From Bacteroidaceae bacterium (lineage in GTDB: Bacteria > Bacteroidota > Bacteroidia > Bacteroidales > Bacteroidaceae), in contig JAKSLJ010000003.1 in assembly GCA_024401275.1 (NCBI GenBank), forward strand, positions 1 through 64,000: a stretch of DNA of 64,000 nucleotides. The letters run 5' to 3'. The notes under the pieces were generated by a model. The model saw only the letters and a program-made list of their open reading frames with translations, did not search any database and had not been told where the DNA came from. A program made the translations under genes and the position numbers. Each line of letters begins with the position of its first letter. Position 1 is the stretch's first letter. Below, piece by piece: positions 35,419 through 43,822 of this stretch.

Positions 35419-35904
35419 CTATTCAAGAACACTTGCCATGTCGTCCAGCTGATTGGACATTGTCTGGTCGTTGTACTCTGCTGCTTCGCTGATGTCATCC
35501 ATCTGTCCTAGCATCTGTGCCAACACAATGTTTTCGTTGCTTATCTTTTCTCCGTTTACGAACATTACGCAAGCGTTATCGTTCTGATACTCAGCATACT
35601 TCATGCCGCCGAAAACGATGGCGAAGATGGCAATGGCAGCTGCTGCGTAACGGAGGATTTGGGAATGCTGAATGCTGAACCAACGGTCGGCGGCCGAAGG
35701 GAAAGTCAATGCTGAATGCAGAATTGGTGTGCCTTTCGAAAACTTTCTTTCCATGGCAAATACTCCGAGTACGGCCTTTGCCTCTCGCACATCGGCGGTG
35801 TCTTCTGTCGTTGTGGCAAGCATCTGCTTGAGCTGTTGCTCTTCCTGTTCGGAGAGAGTGCAGTCGAAATAAGCTTCTATTAATTTATGGATATCTTGTG
35901 TCAT
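35419..35904 (-). CDS. Anti-sigma-like single-span membrane protein
   Basis: A 161-residue protein. The N-terminal cytoplasmic part (MTQDIHKLIEAYFDCTLSEQEEQQLKQML) has the short helical pattern of zinc-free anti-sigma domains. One transmembrane helix (ILRYAAAAIAIFAIVFGGMKYA, about residues 87-108) precedes an acidic periplasmic tail. It overlaps the sigma gene by ATGA, so it very likely controls that sigma factor. The segment SALTFPSAADRWFSIQHSQ just before the helix is encoded by repeat-like DNA (GCATTCAGCATT words around CTTTCCCTTCGGCCGCCGA), which suggests an in-frame insertion. Confidence 0.65.
   Translation of the reverse strand: MTQDIHKLIEAYFDCTLSEQEEQQLKQMLATTTEDTADVREAKAVLGVFAMERKFSKGTPILHSALTFPSAADRWFSIQHSQILRYAAAAIAIFAIVFGGMKYAEYQNDNACVMFVNGEKISNENIVLAQMLGQMDDISEAAEYNDQTMSNQLDDMASVLE
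35655..35730. repeat. Repeat-derived segment inside the anti-sigma-like gene
   Basis: Direct words AATGCTGAATGCTGAA and CAATGCTGAATGCAGAA flank TCGGCGGCCGAAGGGAAAG. The centre matches the extra segment of the element at 13189 (CTCGGCGGCCGAAGGGGAAG). The reading frame remains open through it. Confidence 0.55.
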
Positions 35905-36389
35905 TTTTCTTGCTTTTGATAAATTTCCCTAACTGTCTTTCTGGCTCTTGAGAGTATCTTCCGCACATTAGCTTCGGAAGTTCCGAGCTCTTCGGCTATG
36001 TCAGCGAAGGAATAATCCTCGTAATCTCTCATCCAGAGCACTCGCCGTTGCGTCTCGTTCAGTTTGCTTTCTATTATTAGCTTTATCTGCTTGAAACGCT
36101 CTTCCGTTTCCTTGTCGTCATCAGTCTCAATGCGTTCAGTTCCAGAGATTTGCGAGGCAGGATGGCGGCTTGTTTGCCGTTGGTAGTCGATGCTTATGTT
36201 CTTAACCGTCGTCATAGCAATTTTCTCAAGTTGCTGCTCGTCGTCAGGGATCTTCGGATGCGTCCACAATTTGCAGAAAGCATCCTGCAAAGCATCGTCT
36301 GCCGACTCCTGACCGGCAATGTTGCCAGCTGTTAGTCGCAGTCTTTGCCGCAAGTTTGAGAAGATTGATATGAGTTGTTTGTTTGCCAT
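35901..36389 (-). CDS. ECF-type RNA polymerase sigma factor
   Basis: A 162-residue sigma-70 family protein of the extracytoplasmic-function class. Region 2 has ESADDALQDAFCKLWTHP near residues 28-45. Region 4 has LNETQRRVLWMRDYEDYSFADIAEELGTSEANVRKILSRARKTVRE near residues 112-157, a clear helix-turn-helix. It is the first gene of an operon with an anti-sigma-like membrane protein (4-base overlap) and envelope proteins, which points to an envelope-sensing regulon that may include the operon itself. No TAnnTTTG element is seen upstream, consistent with its being read by an alternative sigma. Confidence 0.92.
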   Translation of the reverse strand: MANKQLISIFSNLRQRLRLTAGNIAGQESADDALQDAFCKLWTHPKIPDDEQQLEKIAMTTVKNISIDYQRQTSRHPASQISGTERIETDDDKETEERFKQIKLIIESKLNETQRRVLWMRDYEDYSFADIAEELGTSEANVRKILSRARKTVREIYQKQEK

Positions 36390-36581
36390 CGTTTGATTAT
36401 ATAACGAAGAACATTTAAGTTTGTGACAAGAAAAATGAAAAAAGTTTGTTTTTCAAACGTTTTTTTGATGTTTCAGCAATAGAGTTGTCCTTACTTTGCG
36501 AGGAAAACTGTTATCGTTTGCCCTTCGTTAAGATTATTATATAAAAATGTGTAATCGTTTCCTATTTTGCGAATAATTGCT

Positions 36582-36589
36582 TAACTTTG
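36582..36589 (+). promoter_or_regulatory. Putative -7 element of the PurF paralogue
   Basis: TAACTTTG followed by GCGCTCG, 29 bases before the start at 36618. Confidence 0.55.
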
Positions 36590-36617
36590 CGCTCGTAATA
36601 ACACAAAAAACTATACT

Positions 36618-38030
36618 ATGGGCGGTTTTTTTGGAACAATTTCCACACATTCATGTGCCACTGACCTTTTCTATGGCATTGACTACAACTCTCACCTCGG
36701 TACAAAGCGAGGCGGTATGTGTACTTACGATCAGGAATCAAAGCGATTCTGCCGTAAGATCCACAATCTTGAGAGTACTTATTTCCGTACAAAGTTTGAG
36801 GATGACCTCGACAAGTTCAAGGGTAATGCAGGTATCGGCGTGATTTCCGATACTGATCCGCAGCCAATCGTTTTCAACTCTCACCTCGGCAAGTTTGCCA
36901 TCGTTACTGTGGCAAAGATTGTGAACATCGAGGAACTTGAGGCAGAACAGCTGGCAAACTATCATCACCTTGCCGAACTCTCACAGGGCACAACAAACCC
37001 AACAGAGCTCGTTGCCCTTCTTATTACTCAGGGAAAGGACTTCGTGGAAGGTATTGAGAACGTGTATAAGAAGGTAAAGGGTTCTTGCTCTATGCTCATC
37101 CTTACAGAGAACGGAATAATCGCGGCTCGCGACCGACTCGGCAGAACTCCAATCGTCGTTGGTAAGAAAGACGGTGCTTGGGCTCTCACTTCTGAGTCTT
37201 CTGCTTTCCCTAACCTTGGTTATACAATCGACTCATACGTCGGACCAGGCGAGATTCTCCGTTTCACACCAGAACGTGTTGAGCAACTTCGTGCTCCAGA
37301 GCGCAAGCTTCAGATTTGCTCTTTCCTTTGGATTTACTACGGTTTCCCAACATCATGCTATGAAGGCAAGAACGTAGAAGAGATGCGCCAGGCTTGCGGT
37401 ATAGCGATGGGTAAGGAAGACGATACTGAGGTTGACTGCGCTTGCGGTATCCCGGATTCTGGTATCGGTATGGCTCTCGGTTATGCTATCGGAAAGGGTG
37501 TGCCTTATCACCGCACAATTTCCAAATACACTCCTACATGGCCTCGTTCGTTCACTCCTAGCAATCAGTCTATGCGTGATCTCGTGGCAAAGATGAAACT
37601 TATTCCTAACTACGACATGCTCAAGGGCAAGCGCCTTCTTTTCTGCGATGACTCCATCGTTCGTGGTACTCAGCTCAAGGGCAATGTGAAGGAACTCTTT
37701 GAGAATGGAGCAAAGGAAGTACACATGCGTATAGCTTGTCCTCCACTGATCTATCCTTGTGAGTATGTAAACTTCACAGCTTCAAAGAGCGAGATGGAAC
37801 TTATCACTCGCCGCGTAATCCGCGACTTCGAAGGTGATGCTGGTAAGGATCTTGAGGAATATGCACGTACAGATTCTGAGAAGCACCTGAAGATGGTAGA
37901 GGAAATTCGCCGCCGTCTCGGTCTTACTTCTCTGAAGTTCTCTAAGATTGAGACTATCGTTAGCGCTATAGGACTTCCAAAAGAGTGCATCTGTACTCAC
38001 TGCTTTGATGGTTCAAGCTACTTTGAGTAA
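36618..38030 (+). CDS. PurF-like amidophosphoribosyltransferase paralogue lacking the N-terminal Cys
   Basis: A 470-residue homologue of amidophosphoribosyltransferase. The PRPP loop LLFCDDSIVRGTQLKGN (near residue 340) and RDRLGRTPIVVG are intact. The N-terminus is MGGFFGTISTHSC in place of the usual MCGIVGI, so the Ntn nucleophile Cys2 is replaced by Gly. Cys13 is the nearest other cysteine. The C-terminus has a Cys-rich end (CICTHCFDGSSYFE). Similar Cys-less paralogues occur in other Bacteroidota and Firmicutes, as I recall. It may use ammonia or have another role beside the PurF at 15082. It has its own promoter and terminator. Confidence 0.85.
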   Translation: MGGFFGTISTHSCATDLFYGIDYNSHLGTKRGGMCTYDQESKRFCRKIHNLESTYFRTKFEDDLDKFKGNAGIGVISDTDPQPIVFNSHLGKFAIVTVAKIVNIEELEAEQLANYHHLAELSQGTTNPTELVALLITQGKDFVEGIENVYKKVKGSCSMLILTENGIIAARDRLGRTPIVVGKKDGAWALTSESSAFPNLGYTIDSYVGPGEILRFTPERVEQLRAPERKLQICSFLWIYYGFPTSCYEGKNVEEMRQACGIAMGKEDDTEVDCACGIPDSGIGMALGYAIGKGVPYHRTISKYTPTWPRSFTPSNQSMRDLVAKMKLIPNYDMLKGKRLLFCDDSIVRGTQLKGNVKELFENGAKEVHMRIACPPLIYPCEYVNFTASKSEMELITRRVIRDFEGDAGKDLEEYARTDSEKHLKMVEEIRRRLGLTSLKFSKIETIVSAIGLPKECICTHCFDGSSYFE

Positions 38031-38059
38031 AAGCGATTTTACACATTATTATATATATA

Positions 38060-38087
38060 GGACGGCTGAAAAGTCGTCCTTTTTTTG
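38060..38087 (+). terminator. Rho-independent terminator after the PurF paralogue
   Basis: An 8-base stem, GGACGGCT paired with AGTCGTCC, with a GAAA loop, followed by seven T. Confidence 0.9.
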
Positions 38088-38515
38088 TGCTTTTGGCTGT
38101 GTCGTGGCTTCTGAATAGTGTTAAGAAAAGTTGATTTAGTTTGCTCTAAATAAGCCGAAAAACGCGCTTTTTCTATAAAAAATGATTGAAAAATTAACTT
38201 TTTGGACTATTTTTTAATTTTTGTTAAGAATTGAAAAGTGCCGAAAAAAGAGTGTTTTCTTTCTTGCTGAAAATAAGTTTGTTACGCAAAAAGTGTGTTT
38301 CATGAGCAAAGAAAATTGTTGTATATTATATATAATAATGTATCAAAGTAATATATAATATTTTAAGATTTGCTTGCATATTTGTTAAGAACTAATTATC
38401 TTTGCACCGTTAAATTCCGCACTATGCCCTTCTAAAAGAAGGTTGGTGCAGCGAATTTTTTCAATTCGGAGAAAATCAAAATTAATAATAACTAAATCTT
38501 AAAACCTAACGTGCA
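38088..38515. other. AT-rich leader region upstream of the xylan utilisation operon
   Basis: About 430 bases with no gene. It contains the promoter at 38397-38404 and about 110 bases of 5' leader, including CCGCACTATGCCCTTCTAAA and GAAGGTTGGTGCAGCGAAT. The words TTCCGCACT and TGCAGCGAATT could form a weak structure. A hybrid two-component or AraC activator site would be expected here but cannot be recognised. Confidence 0.5.
38397..38404 (+). promoter_or_regulatory. Putative promoter of the xylan utilisation operon
   Basis: TATCTTTG (-7) followed by GCACCG. A -33-like GCTTG (38372-38376) lies 20 bases upstream. The start codon is 112 bases downstream, so a long leader is expected. Confidence 0.55.
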
Positions 38516-41500
38516 ATGGAAAAAACTATGAAAATGTTTCGTAGATTTCTCTGCAGTCTGATACTCTTCTTAGTAGCTACTGCTTCTGCTTTTGCGCAGG
38601 GCGGTACGGTGAAAGGTACAGTATTGGATGAGAATGGCGATGCCGTTATCGGTGCAAGTGTAGTTCAGAAGGGAAACCAGAAGAACGCATCCATTACCGA
38701 TATTGACGGTAACTTTTCGCTGAACATTTCAGGTAAGGCTACTTTGATTGTTTCTTACATCGGTATGACCTCTAAGGAGGTTTCTGCAACACCGGGTAAG
38801 GACATTAAGGTTACCCTTTCTGAAGACAACTCACAGCTCGATGAAGTTGTGGTTGTAGGTTTCGGCCAACAGAAAAAAGCATCAGTTGTCGGTGCCATCA
38901 CTCAGACAACAGGTGAAGTTCTTGAACGCGCAGCCGGTATCGGTTCTGTCGGTGCTGCCCTCACAGGTAACCTTCCTGGTGTGGCTACTATCGCATCAAC
39001 TGGTCAGCCGGGTGAAGAGGACCCACGAATCTACATCCGTGGTGCAGCAGCTTGGAACCAAGATGCTCAGCCTCTCGTACTCGTGGACGGTGTAAAGCGT
39101 GAAATCAAGTCAGTTGACGTTACATCTGTCGCTACAATCTCTGTATTGAAGGACGCATCTGCAACAGCCGTTTACGGTGTGGAAGGTGCGAACGGTGTAA
39201 TCCTCATCACTACTAAGCGTGGTCAGGAAGGTAAGGCTCGTATCGATGTTGGTTTCAACGCAACATTGAAGGCTGTATCTAAGCTCCCTCGCAAGTATGA
39301 CTCTTACGATGGTTACATGTTCCGTAACCAGGCTATCGAAAGCGAACTTGCTTTGAAGACTGGTGCTGGTTCATGGGCATACTATCGTCCTCAGACATTC
39401 ATCAACAACTTCCGCAATCAGGATCACACAGTTAGACCTCAGTTCACTGCTGACGGCTCTTACCTCGGTGACTACAGCCAAGCTGACCGTTATCCTAACA
39501 CTGACTGGCAGGATGAGATGTTCGAGAAGACAGCTTTGTCATACAATACAAACCTTAACATTTCCGGTGGTACTAGATTCGTGAAGTACTTCGTTTCATT
39601 CGACTACCAGAACGAAGGTGATATCACTAAGATCTGGGAAAACAACCTCGGTTTCGACGGTGGTTATTCTTACAACCGTCTTAACGTGCGTTCAAACCTT
39701 GACTTCGCTATCACAAAGACTACTGAGTTCAAGGTCAGCCTCGCTGGTTCTAACGCTCAGCAGAAGAAGCCTCGCCTCGGTTACAACTCAGGTTCATGGG
39801 CAGAGCAGCAGATGTGGGCAGGTGCTTACTCTATGGCTCCAAACCTCTTCCCTGTAAAGTACTCTGATGGTTCTTGGGGTTACTACCCATTGGTTTCAAA
39901 CATCGCAAACTCTCCAATGAACGTTTCTACTGGTGGTTACGAACTTCAGGCTATCACTCGTATCTTTACCGACTTTGCTCTTGAGCAGAAACTCGACTTC
40001 ATCACTAAGGGACTTGTTGCTCGCGGTACTATCTCTTGGGACAACCAGTTCAACGAAAGTGGTCGTGGTATCGTTACAAATGCAAAGTCTGATGGTTCTT
40101 CATTCCAGCCAAAGAGATTGTACATCCTTCCTGAAGACGGTATCGTCAACAGAGAGAAGCTTTCTCTTGAAAACACAGGTTTCGACTTCTATGAGAGCCG
40201 TGACTGGGAAACAAGAGCTGGTAGTGTAAGCTACACAAGTCGTCTTACTGAAATGTCACTCCAGCTCTTCTGGGGTCGCCAGTTCGGCAAGCACAACGTT
40301 ACAGCGATGGCTAACTGGAAGCGTCGTTCAATTGCATACAACGCAGAACTTGAAAACCGTCGTGAAGACTGGGTAGCTCGTGCTACATACGACTACAACA
40401 GCCGCTACTTCGCTGAGTTCAACGGTGCTTACAACGGTTCTCAGCAGTTCTCTCCAGACAACCGCTTCGGTCTCTTCTATTCAGGAGCAGCAGGTTGGAT
40501 GGTTTCAGAAGAGCCTTTCATGAAGTGGCTCAAGGCAAAGAAGATTCTTGACATGTTCAAGATTCGTGGATCTATCGGTCAGATTGGTGACGATAGCGCA
40601 GGTGCTCGTTTTGCTTACTTGACTACTTGGGAAGTAAACGGTCCATTCCACATGAATACCGACAACACAGACAGTCCATTCACAGGTTACTCAGAAGCCG
40701 GTGTTGCTGCTCCAGATCTTAGATGGGCTACTGTTGTAAAGTATAACCTCGGTTTTGACTATGCATTCTGGAACGGTATGTTCGCAGGTAGCTTCGACTG
40801 GTTCCGCGATGATCGTAAGGACATCTTCATCTCCGGAGGTGACCGTCTTTCTATTCCTTCTTACTATGGTGTAGTAAAGGTTCCAGATATCAACAAGGGT
40901 GAAATCAAGAACTCTGGTTTCGAGTTCGAACTTCGCTTCAACAAGGTTCTCAAGAACGGTATGCGTTTCTGGGCTAACACTAACTACACATACGCGCACA
41001 ATACTATTCAGTTGAAGGATGACCCTAAGCTTATTCCAAGCTACCGCAAGGCACAGGGCTATTCACAGGGTCAGTACGTGTCATTCATTGACAGAGGCTT
41101 CATCACAAATTACGACCAGCTCTACAGTGTACCTGAGCGTGACGCAAACGACGAAAGCGTTGTTATCGGCGACCACTATATCGTTGACTTCAACGGTGAT
41201 GGTAAGGTTGACGCAACTAACGACCAGGCTCCATTCGGCTACACTGGCAACCCAGAGCATACTTACAATGCAACAATCGGTTGGGAATGGAAGGGCTTCA
41301 GCTGCTTCGCTCAGCTCTACGGTGTAACAGGTGTTACTCGTGATGTTGGTTTGAACTCATTCGGTAGCCAGTTGCTTACAGTTTATGACAACGGTACATG
41401 GTGGAATCCAGTTGATGGCACAGGCGATGTTGTAATCCCACGCTTCAACTCTCAGGTTTCATACAATGAAGGTACTCAGTTCCTTTATGACGGTTCTTAT

Positions 41501-41716
41501 CTCCGTCTTAAGAACGTAGAGGTAGCTTACACATGGACAAAGGGTTGGATTAAGAGACTCGGCTTCACTAGCTTGAAGATTTATGTAAACGGAAACAACC
41601 TCTTCCTCATTACGAAGATGCCTGATGACCGTGAAAGTAACTACGGTTGGAGTGGTTCCGGCGGTGCTTACCCAACAGTAAGACGTTATAACTTCGGATT
41701 CAAGCTTTACATTTAA
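38516..41716 (+). CDS. xusA: SusC-like TonB-dependent xylo-oligosaccharide transporter (XusA type)
   Basis: A 1066-residue outer-membrane channel that imports oligosaccharides together with a SusD lid. The signal peptide ends SAFAQ (residue 28). A CarboxypepD_reg domain (GTVKGTVLDENGDAVIGASV) spans about residues 30-108. LDEVVVVGFGQQKKASVVGAI is the TonB-box/plug start near residue 112. The plug contains PLVLVDGVKR and SATAVYGVEGANGVILITTKRG. The barrel ends RRYNFGFKLYI. It is the first gene of a SusC-SusD-SusC-SusD-DUF1735-GH10 set, matching the order of the xus cluster of Prevotella bryantii. The gene name is given by that order and family, so the substrate is inferred. Confidence 0.92.
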   Translation: MEKTMKMFRRFLCSLILFLVATASAFAQGGTVKGTVLDENGDAVIGASVVQKGNQKNASITDIDGNFSLNISGKATLIVSYIGMTSKEVSATPGKDIKVTLSEDNSQLDEVVVVGFGQQKKASVVGAITQTTGEVLERAAGIGSVGAALTGNLPGVATIASTGQPGEEDPRIYIRGAAAWNQDAQPLVLVDGVKREIKSVDVTSVATISVLKDASATAVYGVEGANGVILITTKRGQEGKARIDVGFNATLKAVSKLPRKYDSYDGYMFRNQAIESELALKTGAGSWAYYRPQTFINNFRNQDHTVRPQFTADGSYLGDYSQADRYPNTDWQDEMFEKTALSYNTNLNISGGTRFVKYFVSFDYQNEGDITKIWENNLGFDGGYSYNRLNVRSNLDFAITKTTEFKVSLAGSNAQQKKPRLGYNSGSWAEQQMWAGAYSMAPNLFPVKYSDGSWGYYPLVSNIANSPMNVSTGGYELQAITRIFTDFALEQKLDFITKGLVARGTISWDNQFNESGRGIVTNAKSDGSSFQPKRLYILPEDGIVNREKLSLENTGFDFYESRDWETRAGSVSYTSRLTEMSLQLFWGRQFGKHNVTAMANWKRRSIAYNAELENRREDWVARATYDYNSRYFAEFNGAYNGSQQFSPDNRFGLFYSGAAGWMVSEEPFMKWLKAKKILDMFKIRGSIGQIGDDSAGARFAYLTTWEVNGPFHMNTDNTDSPFTGYSEAGVAAPDLRWATVVKYNLGFDYAFWNGMFAGSFDWFRDDRKDIFISGGDRLSIPSYYGVVKVPDINKGEIKNSGFEFELRFNKVLKNGMRFWANTNYTYAHNTIQLKDDPKLIPSYRKAQGYSQGQYVSFIDRGFITNYDQLYSVPERDANDESVVIGDHYIVDFNGDGKVDATNDQAPFGYTGNPEHTYNATIGWEWKGFSCFAQLYGVTGVTRDVGLNSFGSQLLTVYDNGTWWNPVDGTGDVVIPRFNSQVSYNEGTQFLYDGSYLRLKNVEVAYTWTKGWIKRLGFTSLKIYVNGNNLFLITKMPDDRESNYGWSGSGGAYPTVRRYNFGFKLYI

Positions 41717-41735
41717 TATATAGTATATACACATT

Positions 41736-43757
41736 ATGAAATATAATAATATAAAATCCATATTGTATGGCTTTATGCTGTTCTTCGTAGGAGGTGTGAG
41801 CTTCACATCTTGTACAGAATGGTTGGAGAAGGATCCGGAGGCCATCATTCCTGAGGATGAAGCATTCAAGAATTACCGCAATTTCCAGGGCTTCATCGAG
41901 GAAATCTACAACATGGTTCCAAATATAACGAATGCCAACTACTGCTCTGGTTGGAACATGGGTGAAGACGCTGTTCACAATACTGAAGGCTACGCACACA
42001 TCGACCACCAGGTTGACCTCGGTAACTATCGTACTATTTGGAATGACTACAAGCAGTGCTGGCTCAATGGTGACCGTTGCTCTCTCTGGAATAGCTCATG
42101 GAAAGCTATCCGTAAGTGTAACATGGGTATAGAAAACATCAAGTCACTCGTTGGTACTAATGAGCAGCGCGACCTTCTTCTCGGTCAGATGTACTTCTTC
42201 CGTGCATGGTGGCACTTTGAGCTCATGTGCTTCTGGGGTGGTATGCCATACATTGACCAGGCATTCGAGGGTGAAATCCCTGAACTTCCACGCCTCTCTT
42301 TCCAGGAATGTGCTGACCGTTGTGCAGAGGACTTCCAGAGAGCTTACGACCTTCTCCCTCTTAGCTGGGATGAGACTCTCACTGGTATGGAGACTTTAGG
42401 AAAGAACGATCTCCGTGTCAACAAGTTCATGGCTCTCTGCTACCTTGGCAAGTGCTACCTTTGGGCAGCTTCTCCTCTTATGAAGGAGTTTGAAAAGACA
42501 AAGAACGGTGGTGTTGCTGAGCTTCTTAACGCAAGTAAGAACGGCAAGACTTACGACTATGACGAGAAGTACTGTGCTTTGGCTTCAGAGGCTCTCGGTA
42601 AGGCTTTGGACTTGGTAAAGAAGGGTTCTGTACCTTACAGACTTGCTAAGTTCGAGTACAGTAACATCTATGACCACATGCTTGGCGAAGATGAGGTTGG
42701 CGAGTACTCTCAGATTTGGTACACATATAAGCAGAACTGGAAGATGCCAGGTGTTGACGAAGCAATTTTCCGCGGTGTATGTCCAGGTACAAACACAGGT
42801 CCTTGGAACAACCTCAAGACTTTTGGTCCTAAGGTGTCTGGTATCGTGGATCACGACAACATCATCCACCACCCAACAGCAAACCTCGTTGACCAGTACG
42901 GTATGGCTAATGGTCAGCCTATCTATTTAGTACAGAACGGACAGTTGGTACTTAACCCTAAGTCAGGTTGGGACCCAGAACATCCATACAAGGGTCGTGA
43001 CCCACGTTTCTATCATGACATCGTGTTCGACGGTTTCCACTATGTATTGTTCACAGAAGGTCTTACAGACGAGCAGAAGAAGTGTGAGTACACATCACTC
43101 TATACAGGTGGTCTTATGCGTGATCCTTCTAATGGTAGTAGCACAGGTTACTTCATCCAGAAGATTGCTCCTCACCAGTGTAACAGAGGTGATGGTACAA
43201 ATGCTGGTGACTGGTACGAATGGGCTGGCGCAATGCAGTGTTACATTCCTTATATGCGTCTTGCTGACGTTTATCTCATGTATGCTGAGGCTCGCGCAGG
43301 TATGGCTAAGAGTTCTTCTGACCTCATGTCAAAGCCTGATTACTGCCGCCTCGTCTCAGCCATCGATGCTGTCAATGCTTTGCGTGACCGTGTAAACACA
43401 GGCGATTGGCCAATGGATCGCTTGCAGCCTGAGTTCACAGACACTAAGGAGCACTTCCTTGATGAGCTTCGTCGTGAACGTGCTGTTGAGCTCGCTTTCG
43501 AAGGACACCGTTGGAACGACCTTCAGCGCTGGCTTCTCCTCACAGAGCCTCCTTACACTATGAAGTACTCTCATGAGTTCGAGCGTCTTGAGAAGGATAG
43601 CTGGTTCGTAACTCACGATCCTGCAGATGCTACGGTAGGTAACTTCCATAAAGTAGAACTCATTACACGTAAACTTGAGTCTAAGCATTATTGGTGGCCA
43701 CTTCCTGACAAGGATACATATCTCTACGAAGGATTCCCACAGAACCCAGGATGGTAA
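41736..43757 (+). CDS. xusB: SusD-like glycan-binding lipoprotein (XusB type)
   Basis: A 673-residue surface lipoprotein paired with the preceding SusC. The lipobox ends at SFTSC, with Cys26 lipidated. The acidic residues soon after (TEWLEKDPE) fit a Bacteroidota surface-export signal. Tetratricopeptide-like SusD segments include LLLGQMYFFRAWWHFELMCFWGGMPYID near residue 150 and MRLADVYLMYAEARAG near residue 510. The C-terminus has FLDELRRERAVELAFEGHRWNDLQRW, the typical RagB/SusD end motif. At 673 residues it is longer than most SusD proteins. It lies 19 bases after the SusC gene and should bind xylan chains as a lid on the channel. Confidence 0.93.
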   Translation: MKYNNIKSILYGFMLFFVGGVSFTSCTEWLEKDPEAIIPEDEAFKNYRNFQGFIEEIYNMVPNITNANYCSGWNMGEDAVHNTEGYAHIDHQVDLGNYRTIWNDYKQCWLNGDRCSLWNSSWKAIRKCNMGIENIKSLVGTNEQRDLLLGQMYFFRAWWHFELMCFWGGMPYIDQAFEGEIPELPRLSFQECADRCAEDFQRAYDLLPLSWDETLTGMETLGKNDLRVNKFMALCYLGKCYLWAASPLMKEFEKTKNGGVAELLNASKNGKTYDYDEKYCALASEALGKALDLVKKGSVPYRLAKFEYSNIYDHMLGEDEVGEYSQIWYTYKQNWKMPGVDEAIFRGVCPGTNTGPWNNLKTFGPKVSGIVDHDNIIHHPTANLVDQYGMANGQPIYLVQNGQLVLNPKSGWDPEHPYKGRDPRFYHDIVFDGFHYVLFTEGLTDEQKKCEYTSLYTGGLMRDPSNGSSTGYFIQKIAPHQCNRGDGTNAGDWYEWAGAMQCYIPYMRLADVYLMYAEARAGMAKSSSDLMSKPDYCRLVSAIDAVNALRDRVNTGDWPMDRLQPEFTDTKEHFLDELRRERAVELAFEGHRWNDLQRWLLLTEPPYTMKYSHEFERLEKDSWFVTHDPADATVGNFHKVELITRKLESKHYWWPLPDKDTYLYEGFPQNPGW

Positions 43758-43758
43758 G

Positions 43759-43789
43759 ACCCCCTCTATCTCCCCCACAAAGGGGAGGA
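43759..43789. repeat. GC-rich palindromic repeat between the two SusC/SusD pairs
   Basis: CCCCCTCTATCTCCCCCACA followed by AAGGGGAGG, immediately after the SusD stop codon. An AAAATTGAAAATTGACAATT repeat follows up to the next start. Confidence 0.7.
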
Positions 43790-43822
43790 AAAGAAAAATT
43801 CAAAATTGAAAATTGACAATTT

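Noticed and set aside
38088-38515. Riboswitch in the xylan operon leader
   Set aside because: No conserved aptamer core was recognised. The leader is mostly AT-rich with only weak pairing.
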